Positions 7,689-15,531 of a stretch of 64,000 nucleotides of DNA are shown here, one piece after another. Each line of letters opens with the position of its first letter. Position 1 is the first letter of the stretch. This DNA is from UBA4416 sp943362175 (lineage in GTDB: Bacteria; Bacteroidota; Bacteroidia; B-17B0; Aurantibacillaceae). The position numbers and the translations under genes are program-made. Location: the NCBI GenBank assembly GCA_943362175.1, contig CALRIU020000018.1, positions 43,666-107,665 of the forward strand, read 5' to 3'. The notes beneath the pieces are model-generated. The model did not search any database. It was not told where the DNA came from and saw only the letters and a list, made by a program, of their open reading frames with translations.

Positions 7689-10157
7689 TTGTATACCACG
7701 CCCGAAATAGCCGCGATCATCCATGCCAGCATCAGCGGCAACGAGCCGGAAGCAGGCATCAGCGTGCTGCTCACCGACAGCCGCCAGCTCACCGAGCCCC
7801 ATCATACCCTGTTTGTAGCCCTGGTAACGGAGCGTAACGATGCCCACCAATACATTTACGGCCTGGTACAAAAAGGCGTCAAGGTATTTGTGGTGAATTT
7901 TATCCCCGAAAATAGCAAAGGGATTGATGGGATTTGCTTTCTCCTGGTAAAAAATACGAGGCAAGCCCTTCAGCAACTGGCGGCTCATCACCGCAAACAG
8001 TTCCGGATCCCTGTGATAGGCATCACCGGCAGTAATGGAAAAACCATCGTCAAAGAATGGCTCTACCAGCTGCTGAAAACAGATTACAGCATTGTACGAA
8101 GCCCTAAAAGCTTCAACTCACAGATAGGAGTGCCTTTGTCGGTATGGCAGATGAAGGAAGAGCATAGCCTGGGTATTTTCGAGGCCGGGATTTCCGAGCC
8201 CGGCGAAATGCCGGTGCTGAGGGAGATTATCCGACCCACGATCGGCATCCTCACCTCGCTGGGAACCGCCCACGACGAAGGCTTTAAAGACACCATGCAA
8301 AAGCTGAAAGAAAAGCTGAGCCTCTTTGCAGAAAGCGAAACGGTGATTGTGAATGCCTTATCGCTTCCTGAAAATTATACCGACCTGCTGGTGGGTGAAA
8401 AATGGTTTATCATTTCGAGGTCGCCACATGCCAGGCTGCAAATCCTGCATACCGATGCAGAAGGCAGTCAGACGAGGATCAGGGCTCATTACCTGGGTCT
8501 GGATAGAGAGCTGCTGGTGCCTTTTACGGATGCGGCCAGTGTGAACAATGCCATGAGCTGCTGGGCCACCATGCTGCATTTACAGGTGCCGGAGCAGGAG
8601 ATCCAACGGCGCATTCTGAAGCTTCAATCGGTAGAAATGCGCCTCGAGCTGAAGCTTGGCAATAACAACTGCATCCTCATCAACGATTTTTATAACTCGG
8701 ATATCAACGCGCTGGAGATTGCCCTTCACCACCTGAAGCAACAACACCGGGGCGGGCAGAAGATCGTGATCCTTTCGGATATTGAACAGAGTGGGAAGCT
8801 GAGCTGGGAACTATACACGCATGTGGCCAGGCTGCTGAGCCAGTTTCACATCGACGTCTTCATCGGCATCGGCAAAGAGATCTCCTCGCAACGGAAATTA
8901 TTTCCGGGCCCCTCTCATTTTTATGCAAGTACCCATGAGTTCCTCGAAGATTCTAAAACGAATCCGGAGCTGCAGTTCCATAACGCGATCATCCTCCTGA
9001 AAGGCGCCCGCAGCTTTGGTTTCGAAGCCATCAGCAAGCAGCTTCAGCAAAAAAGCCATGATACGGTATTGGAGATCAACTTAAACAGCCTCGTTCATAA
9101 TATGAATTTTTACCGCTCGCAGCTCGGGAAAAAGACGAAGCTGATGTGCATGGTAAAAGCCACAGGCTATGGCAGCGGCAGCACGGAAATAGCTTTCACC
9201 CTACAGCATCATCAGGTGGATTACCTCGCCGTGGCTTATGCCGACGAAGGTGTAGAGCTTCGCAAAGCCGGCATTCACCTGCCGGTGATGGTGATGAGCC
9301 CGGAAGAGGCTTCCTACGATGATATGCTGCTGCATCAGCTGGAGCCGGAATTATTTTCCTTTAAAGTGATCCATGATTTTTCAAAGGCTTTGCAGAACAA
9401 AGCAATTTCGGGCCCTTACCCGGTGCATATTAAGCTTGATACGGGCATGCACCGTCTTGGTTTTGAGGAAGCACAGCTCGACGATTTATGTGAGGTGCTG
9501 AAAAAAGAAACGTCGATCAAGGTAAAAAGTATTTTCTCCCACCTGGTAGGCAGCGACAGCAAAGTCTTTGATGAATTCTCACAACAGCAGATCACCTTGT
9601 TTGAAAAGATGGCGGCGAAGCTTGAGGCAGCGCTTGGTTATTCTACGATCCGCCATATCTGTAACTCCGGGGCGATCACACGTTTCAAAGAGGCGCATTA
9701 CGAGATGGTGCGTTTGGGAATCGGGATGTATGGTGTCGGGTTTAATGAGCTGGAGAAACAGCATCTGCAAAATATCAGCAGCCTTAAAACCCGCATTTCA
9801 CAGATCCGGCCTTTGAAAAAAGGAGAGACGGTGGGCTATAACCGAAAAGGGATGGCAGAACAGGATATGACGATTGCGACGATTCCGATCGGTTATGCAG
9901 ATGGTCTGAGCCGCCGGACAGGCAACGGAAATTTCAGTGTGTACATCCATGGTAAGGCCTGTAAAACGATCGGGAATATCTGCATGGACATGTGTATGAT
10001 CGATGTGAGCGGATTAAACGTTTCGGAAGGTGATGAGGTGATTGTCTTTGAAACCAACCAGCAGTTGATGGCTCTTTCCGAAGCCATGGACACGATTCCT
10101 TACGAAGTGCTTACTAATATTTCTACCCGGGTAAAACGTGTCTATGTGCAGGAGTAG
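7689..10157 (+). CDS. murF-alr: Bifunctional MurF ligase / alanine racemase
   Basis: This 822-residue cytoplasmic fusion makes peptidoglycan precursors. The N-terminal half is UDP-MurNAc-tripeptide:D-Ala-D-Ala ligase, with the ATP-binding loop GITGSNGKT near residue 115. The C-terminal half (about 455-822) is a PLP-dependent alanine racemase, with the cofactor Lys in VKATGYGSG and the conserved GIGMYGVG and VGYNRKG stretches. The fusion is characteristic of Bacteroidota. The start is a TTG at 7689: an in-frame stop lies at 7674 and the protein begins MYTTPEIA as expected for the family. The sequence around the PLP Lys (KATGYG rather than KANAYG) is slightly unusual. No leader region is visible because the start follows a terminator hairpin directly. 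Confidence 0.93.
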   Translation: MYTTPEIAAIIHASISGNEPEAGISVLLTDSRQLTEPHHTLFVALVTERNDAHQYIYGLVQKGVKVFVVNFIPENSKGIDGICFLLVKNTRQALQQLAAHHRKQFRIPVIGITGSNGKTIVKEWLYQLLKTDYSIVRSPKSFNSQIGVPLSVWQMKEEHSLGIFEAGISEPGEMPVLREIIRPTIGILTSLGTAHDEGFKDTMQKLKEKLSLFAESETVIVNALSLPENYTDLLVGEKWFIISRSPHARLQILHTDAEGSQTRIRAHYLGLDRELLVPFTDAASVNNAMSCWATMLHLQVPEQEIQRRILKLQSVEMRLELKLGNNNCILINDFYNSDINALEIALHHLKQQHRGGQKIVILSDIEQSGKLSWELYTHVARLLSQFHIDVFIGIGKEISSQRKLFPGPSHFYASTHEFLEDSKTNPELQFHNAIILLKGARSFGFEAISKQLQQKSHDTVLEINLNSLVHNMNFYRSQLGKKTKLMCMVKATGYGSGSTEIAFTLQHHQVDYLAVAYADEGVELRKAGIHLPVMVMSPEEASYDDMLLHQLEPELFSFKVIHDFSKALQNKAISGPYPVHIKLDTGMHRLGFEEAQLDDLCEVLKKETSIKVKSIFSHLVGSDSKVFDEFSQQQITLFEKMAAKLEAALGYSTIRHICNSGAITRFKEAHYEMVRLGIGMYGVGFNELEKQHLQNISSLKTRISQIRPLKKGETVGYNRKGMAEQDMTIATIPIGYADGLSRRTGNGNFSVYIHGKACKTIGNICMDMCMIDVSGLNVSEGDEVIVFETNQQLMALSEAMDTIPYEVLTNISTRVKRVYVQE

Positions 10158-10171
10158 GAATTTAAAATTCA

Positions 10172-10202
10172 GATGGCTTCGTTGCTTTGGCTACGCTCAG
10201 GA
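10172..10202. repeat. Short palindromic repeat, CTGAGCG family (degenerate)
   Basis: A degenerate copy of the short intergenic palindrome (GGCTTCG..TTGGCTACGCTCAGG) lies just after the murF-alr stop. Better copies lie at 21572, 21727, 21964, 29409 and 51539. Confidence 0.45.
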
Positions 10203-10239
10203 ACCTCATAGGTCATTTGTCAGTTCGCTGCGACACATT

Positions 10240-11622
10240 GTGACAGCCGGGAACCGGGTAATTTACGGGGTGATTATGTTTTCGTGCGTTGTGCTTACTT
10301 CGTGTGGTACAGAAACGACTACTTCAACTGCCACTGTCTCCAATCCCGACCCAACTTATGCTGATATTGCGCCCATCATTTACAAGAACTGCACGCCGTG
10401 CCACAGGGCAGGGGAGAGCGGTCCTTTTGAGCTGATGAGCTATGCCGATGCGAAGCGAAATGCCAACAAGATCAAATTCGTGACACAGACACGCTACATG
10501 CCTCCCTGGCCGGCCGATCCGGGATATACTCATTTTCTGGGAGAACGTGTGCTCACGGAAGATGAGATCGGCCTGATCAGATTATGGGCAGAGCATGGCG
10601 CTCCGGAAGGCGATCGCACGAAGACGCCTGCACCTCCTGTTTTTTATGCCGGCTCGTTCTTACGAAAGCCTGATACGGTCATCCGCTTCAGGGAAGCGGT
10701 GCCCATCAAAGGGAATGGCAGCGATCATTTTTATGTGGTGAAGCTTCCGGTGGAGTTGTCGAAAGATACCTTCGTGAGTTATTTTGAATTTGTGTCTGCG
10801 CAACGCAAGCTGGCGCATCACGTCAACGGCCACCTGGTGAACTATGTGCCCGGAAAAAAGAAGGAGATTCAAAGCGGTCTTACGTATGCCCTGGATGCGT
10901 TCAGCGATTACAAAACGCTGTATGGGCAAATGAATATTCTGAACGATGATGCGAGCTTTCCGACCTTAACGCCCAACACCGTATATTACCTGCCGGGCTT
11001 TACGCCACCGGTGTATCCGCAGGGCATTGGCGGCTACAGGGTGAACAAGCAGGCGGTGATCCTGCTGCAAAACATGCATTACGGACCGAGCCGGGAAGAT
11101 GTGCTGGACAGCGCCTACATCAACGTATTCTATGGTCCAAAACCCAAGCGACCGATTTACGAAACGCAGCTTGGTACATTCGGTGTGTCTAAAATAGAGC
11201 CGGAGCTGCTTCTGCATCCTAATAAGATAGAAACTTTTCACACGAAGGCAACTCTGAACAATGATATCTCCGTACTCTCTGTCAATCCGCACATGCACCT
11301 GCTGGGGAAAAAGTTCTGGGCCTTCGCCATCCGGCAAAATGGAGACACGATTCCTTTGATTAAAATCAATAACTGGGATTTCAGGTGGCAGTATTATTAT
11401 ACCTACCGGCACCCGGTGAAGCTCAGCGTAGGAACCACCATTCATGTGTACGGCACTTTCGATAATACTTCTAAAAATCCTAATAACCCCAACCACCCGC
11501 CAAAGCTGGTGACACAGGGCGAGGGGGTGAAAAGCATGCAAACCACGGAAGAGATGTTCCAGTTTATTTTTACGTATCTGCCCTACCAGGCCGGTGATGA
11601 AAAGCTGGATTTAAGTAAATAA
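10240..11622 (+). CDS. Lipoprotein with c-type haem motif and Cu-monooxygenase-like domain
   Basis: This is an exported protein of about 460 residues. The best start is the GTG at 10240, which gives a short basic N-terminus, a hydrophobic run and the lipobox LTSC; an ATG at 10276 is the alternative, and the open frame back to 10138 crosses a repeat. A single CxxCH haem motif (NCTPCHRAG, about residue 50) lies in a small cytochrome-c-like domain. The C-terminal ~300 residues resemble the two copper domains of PHM-type (ascorbate-dependent) monooxygenases: a His pair in LAHHVNGHLV, HMH in NPHMHLLGK (about residue 350), and a Met in TTEEMFQ. The role is probably redox, at the outer membrane or in the periplasm; the substrate is unknown. 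Confidence 0.75.
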   Translation: MTAGNRVIYGVIMFSCVVLTSCGTETTTSTATVSNPDPTYADIAPIIYKNCTPCHRAGESGPFELMSYADAKRNANKIKFVTQTRYMPPWPADPGYTHFLGERVLTEDEIGLIRLWAEHGAPEGDRTKTPAPPVFYAGSFLRKPDTVIRFREAVPIKGNGSDHFYVVKLPVELSKDTFVSYFEFVSAQRKLAHHVNGHLVNYVPGKKKEIQSGLTYALDAFSDYKTLYGQMNILNDDASFPTLTPNTVYYLPGFTPPVYPQGIGGYRVNKQAVILLQNMHYGPSREDVLDSAYINVFYGPKPKRPIYETQLGTFGVSKIEPELLLHPNKIETFHTKATLNNDISVLSVNPHMHLLGKKFWAFAIRQNGDTIPLIKINNWDFRWQYYYTYRHPVKLSVGTTIHVYGTFDNTSKNPNNPNHPPKLVTQGEGVKSMQTTEEMFQFIFTYLPYQAGDEKLDLSK

Positions 11623-11770
11623 TGTTTCCGCAGATCGCGCAGATTTACGCAGATCAAATGGAACAGGTCCATAAATAGAAGCTAAATAATAGGTACATTA
11701 GAATACGCATTACTTGTTTTTGAAAATAAAAAATCCGCGCCATCTGCGAGATCTGCGGGAAATAAAAATA
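11623..11770. repeat. Intergenic 'CGCAGAT' repeat block with inverted arms
   Basis: The spacer before rsmI begins with CGCAGATCGCGCAGATTTA and ends with the inverted counterpart CATCTGCGAGATCTGCGGG, about 80 bases apart. The arms could pair into a large hairpin. Related 'CGCAGAG' text occurs at 26563-26620 and 27640-27700. No promoter could be assigned with confidence. Confidence 0.5.
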
Positions 11771-12448
11771 ATGACACCAAAATTATACATCGTTCCAACA
11801 CCCATCGGCAACCTGGAGGACATGACCTTCAGGGCGCTCAATATCTTAAAATCTGTCGACCTGATCCTGGCGGAAGACACACGCAATACGGTTCACTTGC
11901 TAAGGCATTTCCAGATCGAAAAGCCGCTGAGGTCCTACCATGCGCACAACGAGCACAAAACCGTGGAGCAGATTGTGGAGATGATCGCTTCCAATAAATC
12001 GGTAGCGCTGGTATCGGATGCCGGTACGCCGGCCATTTCGGATCCCGGATTTTTACTGGTGCGCGAATGCATCAAGCACCAGGTAGCGGTGGAAACGCTT
12101 CCGGGCGCTACGGCTTTTGTGCCGGCTTTGGTAAACAGCGGCCTGCCTTGCGATACCTTTGTGTTCTACGGTTTTTTGCCACAGAAAAAAGGAAGGCATA
12201 CAAAGCTCCTGTCCTTAAAGGAAGAAACGCGCACCATGATTTTTTATGAATCGCCTTTCAGGCTCGTGAAATTGTTGCAGGAGTTTAAAGAGTATTTAAG
12301 CGGCGACAGGCAGGTGTCTGTTTCGCGGGAGCTTTCGAAATTGTATGAGGAAAATGCCCGGGGCACCGTCGATGAGCTGATTGCCCATTTCACCGCCAAA
12401 ACGGTAAAGGGTGAGATCGTTGTTGTACTGGCCGGGAAAGAAGAGTAG
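11771..12448 (+). CDS. rsmI: 16S rRNA (cytidine(1402)-2'-O)-methyltransferase
   Basis: This 225-residue SAM-dependent tetrapyrrole-methylase-fold enzyme modifies C1402 of 16S rRNA. The N-terminus reads LYIVPTPIGNLEDMTFRAL, followed by AEDTRNT, the SDAGTPAISDPG loop and LPGATAFVPAL, all typical of RsmI. The ATG at 11771 is chosen because homologs begin with this strand; the longer frame from 11714 runs through the repeat. A lipoprotein gene follows 4 bases after the stop, so the two may be co-transcribed. Confidence 0.93.
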   Translation: MTPKLYIVPTPIGNLEDMTFRALNILKSVDLILAEDTRNTVHLLRHFQIEKPLRSYHAHNEHKTVEQIVEMIASNKSVALVSDAGTPAISDPGFLLVRECIKHQVAVETLPGATAFVPALVNSGLPCDTFVFYGFLPQKKGRHTKLLSLKEETRTMIFYESPFRLVKLLQEFKEYLSGDRQVSVSRELSKLYEENARGTVDELIAHFTAKTVKGEIVVVLAGKEE

Positions 12449-12452
12449 GAGC

Positions 12453-13241
12453 ATGATGATCAGAACAGCTTCAGTCATTCTGTTGATGGCCATGCTTAGC
12501 GGCTGTGCGGTGCGCTCCGTGTATGTGCCCACGAGTCAGAATCTCATGCTGTTTGATGATAAAAAACAAATCCAGGGAAACGCCTATGTGGGTACCAACA
12601 CCGTGCAATTGCAGCTGGCCCATAATCCGGTCAATCATGTTGTAGCAGGCATCAGTACCAATTACGGCGCCGGCTTATCCATTTACGAAGGCTATCTGGG
12701 CTTTTACGGCTATTCCAAAGAGCATGCGCAGTGGCGTTATGAATTGCTTGGTGGCGGAGGCTACAATTCCAATTTTTCTCAGCAGGACAATGCCTTCCTG
12801 GCTACGGTCAAAAAAACGAATATCCGCTACGAAACCTATTCCATTTACAACAAAGCCTTCGTGCAGCCCGCGGTGGGCTTCTTTTCCAGCATCGACATGT
12901 ATAAGCTCCGGTATTCCTTTGCCTTTTCCTGCCGGGCCAGCTACCTCGATTTTAAGACCTATCAGTACCGTGAAGTGAGCCGCGACAGCCTGGCGGTAAA
13001 CAGCCCTAAGCCTTACCTGGTGAACCGCGATTATACTAATAAAGGAATTGTGATCCTGGAGCCCTGCTTCACCAACAAAGTGGGCCGGAAGAACCTGAGT
13101 GCGGTCATCCAGGGGCAGTTCATTGTTCCATTGATGAGCGAGATCGACCTGCATTATGCTAACCTGAGCCCGGTGTTTCTCATCAGTGTGGGCATCCAGT
13201 ATAATTTTGTGTTCAAAAAGCAAAAGGAGCCGAAGCCATGA
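12453..13241 (+). CDS. Lipoprotein of unknown function, possible outer-membrane beta-barrel
   Basis: This protein of about 262 residues is not recognised. Its signal peptide ends in the lipobox LSGC, giving an ATG at 12453 or 12456 (two in tandem). The mature part is rich in Gly, Tyr and alternating hydrophobic residues (NHVVAGISTNYGAGLSIYEG and similar) and ends with an aromatic strand (YNFVF), as small outer-membrane barrels do. It overlaps the next gene by 4 bases (ATGA) and sits 4 bases after rsmI, indicating an operon. The function is unknown. Confidence 0.7.
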   Translation: MMIRTASVILLMAMLSGCAVRSVYVPTSQNLMLFDDKKQIQGNAYVGTNTVQLQLAHNPVNHVVAGISTNYGAGLSIYEGYLGFYGYSKEHAQWRYELLGGGGYNSNFSQQDNAFLATVKKTNIRYETYSIYNKAFVQPAVGFFSSIDMYKLRYSFAFSCRASYLDFKTYQYREVSRDSLAVNSPKPYLVNRDYTNKGIVILEPCFTNKVGRKNLSAVIQGQFIVPLMSEIDLHYANLSPVFLISVGIQYNFVFKKQKEPKP

Positions 13242-13867
13242 TGAGACTGATGGTGATAGGCTGCCTCATTGGCCTGAGCTCTTGTTTTTTCCTCGGGCCT
13301 TCGCCTAAAAAGCGACTGCAGAAGATCGCGGACATCAAGCCGGTGGATGTGGTCATTGTGCCGGGCCTGCCTTTGTACCAGGGCCAGTGGGACACGCTCC
13401 TGAAAACGCGGATGCTCTGGTCCGAGTTCTTAATCAAGAGAGGTTATGCCAAACATGTGATCTATTCGGGAAATGCCGTATACACGCCCTGGATGGAAGG
13501 CCCTTCGATGGCGCTGATCGCACAGAAGCTGGGCATTGATTCTACGCAAATTCTGGTGGATACAATGGCTGAGCATAGCACCGAAAACCTGCATTACAGC
13601 TACCTGATGGCCAAAGCAAAAGGATTAAAAAGTATAGCTGTGGCGACTGATCCCTTCCAGTGTGCCATGCTGCACAAGTTCGCTAAAAAGAACTTTGAGG
13701 AGGAGATTTATTTTCTGCCGGTGATTTACGATAGTATTAAAGCCCGCACAGGCATTGAGGTATACATCGATACCGCGCTTACCAGGAAGAGGAATTTCCG
13801 GTCGCTGGAAGAGCGACAGGGTTACAAAGACCGGATGAAGGGAACGAGAGGGAAACAAATTAAGTGA
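13238..13867 (+). CDS. YdcF/SanA-like DUF218 lipoprotein
   Basis: This 209-residue protein has a lipoprotein signal (lipobox LSSC at about residue 16) and a DUF218 (ElyC/SanA/YdcF) domain. Seen are VVIVPGLPLY at the first strand, HVIYSGNA, the DTMAEHSTENLHYS stretch (family pattern 'E..ST.eN') and IAVATDPFQ. Family members are linked to envelope integrity, but no enzymatic activity is agreed. Translational coupling to the preceding lipoprotein by a 4-base overlap supports a shared envelope role. Unusually for this family it carries a lipobox rather than a plain membrane anchor. Confidence 0.82.
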   Translation: MMRLMVIGCLIGLSSCFFLGPSPKKRLQKIADIKPVDVVIVPGLPLYQGQWDTLLKTRMLWSEFLIKRGYAKHVIYSGNAVYTPWMEGPSMALIAQKLGIDSTQILVDTMAEHSTENLHYSYLMAKAKGLKSIAVATDPFQCAMLHKFAKKNFEEEIYFLPVIYDSIKARTGIEVYIDTALTRKRNFRSLEERQGYKDRMKGTRGKQIK

Positions 13868-13883
13868 CGCTTCAAAAAAACAG

Positions 13884-14618
13884 ATGAAAGAAATAATTCT
13901 AACCTGCTTGCTTTTAGGGTTCTTAAAGAGCTTTACGCAATTGAGAACAGATGAACGCTTGCTTTTAAAAAAGGCAGGAATCGCTGAGATCGTGATTCAT
14001 TACACGTCAACAAAACAAGGCGACGTACCCGCTGAAGCTCATATATGGCTTGATACATCAGGGGTAAACACAAAGCGGCTCGATTTGGATAACAGTTCTA
14101 AAGATTCTTCCCTGACCGTTTATGAATACAACGCGAATGGCTCGCTTCGCTCTCTCAAAACTACCTCTAATGATGGCTATAGCTATGAGATGGTCTACAT
14201 AGACAGTACGACCTATCGCGAAAATGTAAAAAGTCAACACTTTTCAAGCTCCTGCCTCAGAAGAACGGAGTTTAGAAAAAACACGGAATTTAATTACAGA
14301 AACGATACGTTGGAAAAGAGCCGTCATTCTATCAACAGGAAGCATCGCCAGGTTTGCAAAATACGGTCCTATAATGATAAAGGGAAAATCGTAAGAATTC
14401 TCAGAGACAAGCATTATTATGATAAAACGCAGCAGCAATACAAACTGAAAGCGCGCATTAAAAATAAGCATTCCGGAAAATACGGGAAGCGGAAAAAATA
14501 CAGAACGCAGACGCGTTATTTATACGATAACAACGGTCTTCTGAAACAAACGAAAACGTATCATTCCTCTGACAAATCGATCAGCACAGCGGATTACCGT
14601 TATATTACGAGAGAATAA
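13884..14618 (+). CDS. Secreted protein of unknown function
   Basis: This 244-residue protein is not recognised. It has an N-terminal hydrophobic signal (MKEIILTCLLLGFLKSF) and then a hydrophilic, strongly basic body rich in Tyr, Arg, Lys and Ser. Phrases such as VYEYNANGSLRSLKT and LYDNNGLLKQTKTY resemble single YD/RHS-like turns, so a repeat-type extracellular fold is possible. It lies 16 bases after the DUF218 gene and may close that operon; a terminator follows. Confidence 0.62.
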   Translation: MKEIILTCLLLGFLKSFTQLRTDERLLLKKAGIAEIVIHYTSTKQGDVPAEAHIWLDTSGVNTKRLDLDNSSKDSSLTVYEYNANGSLRSLKTTSNDGYSYEMVYIDSTTYRENVKSQHFSSSCLRRTEFRKNTEFNYRNDTLEKSRHSINRKHRQVCKIRSYNDKGKIVRILRDKHYYDKTQQQYKLKARIKNKHSGKYGKRKKYRTQTRYLYDNNGLLKQTKTYHSSDKSISTADYRYITRE

Positions 14619-14626
14619 ATAAACCA

Positions 14627-14656
14627 AAAAGCCATCATAAGATCATGACGGCTTTT
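14627..14656 (+). terminator. Rho-independent terminator
   Basis: The stem AAAAGCC / GGCTTTT is extended inwards by TCAT/ATGA around one mismatch, 8 bases after the stop at 14618. Confidence 0.7.
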
Positions 14657-14986
14657 CGATATTTTGATATGGACCCTGGCAATCTCACCGTATCCCATCC
14701 TTCGCTCATGCTGGTGATGTCGGCTTGTGGTAGTGTAAAGGTACGACATCTCATCCGTCCTAATATTACCATTCTGTAAAGCCAACATTTCTTAACAGGT
14801 ACAGAGTCCTGTAATTTTCAACTGTGTGAATTTTCTGTTGATTGTTATGAACAGGGCAGGAGAAATGGTTGATAGTGGGAGTCATTATGAGTACATCGAT
14901 GCAATCTCATAATCAGACGGCCGAAATGGCTCATATTGTCGGTGATAACAAGTAACAAGGTCAATTAAGATGCACAATACATTTTT
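14657..14986. other. Intergenic region without recognised features
   Basis: About 330 AT-rich bases lie between the terminator and the next -7 box. No open frame of note, no RNA gene and no copy of the dispersed repeats was seen. Confidence 0.4.
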
Positions 14987-14994
14987 TATATTTG
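14987..14994 (+). promoter_or_regulatory. Candidate -7 box TATATTTG
   Basis: A perfect TAnnTTTG lies 18 bases before the ATG at 15013. No clear -33 TTTG was found. Confidence 0.4.
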
Positions 14995-15012
14995 TTTAAG
15001 TAAATCATCCTT

Positions 15013-15408
15013 ATGATAAACAAGTTGAGATATTGTATTATTACTGTTTTTCTATTGAACAACGTATCTGCCCAACAAAATAGCGATAGCAGTAGAGTGT
15101 CGTTCGACAGGATTTTCGGAGAATCCAAGCTCCATAAGTACAATGCAGATACCCTTATTACTACCGCGAACAGAAAAGTAATTTATTCCGGAGCAGAATG
15201 CACCATTGCAGGATATGATGCGAAAGGCCGGAAAACCTGGATAAAACGTCTGCCGGAAAACCAATGCAGGTTAGAAGCGTTTATGGTTATGAACCCGCGA
15301 AAGAGAGGAAGTCGTTTTAGAAGAGGTTGCGAATTGCTGGTTCAGTACAAAGACAAAAGCATGTATGGCGTTAATATCAAAACCGGGAAATTTTATTTTA
15401 TGGAATGA
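15013..15408 (+). CDS. Small secreted protein of unknown function
   Basis: This 131-residue protein is not recognised. A signal peptide (MINKLRYCIITVFLLNNVSAQ) is followed by a basic mature domain with three cysteines and a C-terminus ending GKFYFME. It is transcribed towards groL and shares its 3' terminator. It appears to be a single-gene unit with its own -7 box. Confidence 0.6.
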   Translation: MINKLRYCIITVFLLNNVSAQQNSDSSRVSFDRIFGESKLHKYNADTLITTANRKVIYSGAECTIAGYDAKGRKTWIKRLPENQCRLEAFMVMNPRKRGSRFRRGCELLVQYKDKSMYGVNIKTGKFYFME

Positions 15409-15452
15409 TTGATCAGGTTAAGATTTAATTTGCCCTGATTCATTCAAAACAA

Positions 15453-15480
15453 AAACGCCCCACATTCCTGTGAGGCGTTT
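15453..15480. terminator. Bidirectional terminator between 15013 gene and groL
   Basis: The stem AAACGCC / GGCGTTT, extended by CACA/TGTG, is A-rich on one side and T-rich on the other. It can end both the + strand gene (stop 15408) and groL on the - strand (stop 15532). Confidence 0.75.
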
Positions 15481-15531
15481 CTATTTATTCTATGAGCGCA
15501 CCCTGAGCGAAGTCGAAGGGTGAGAACGGTA

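Noticed and set aside
11714..11770. N-terminal extension of RsmI
   Set aside because: The upstream 19 codons are repeat-derived (CGCCATCTGCGAGATCTGCG) and not part of the family; the ATG at 11771 fits homologous N-termini.
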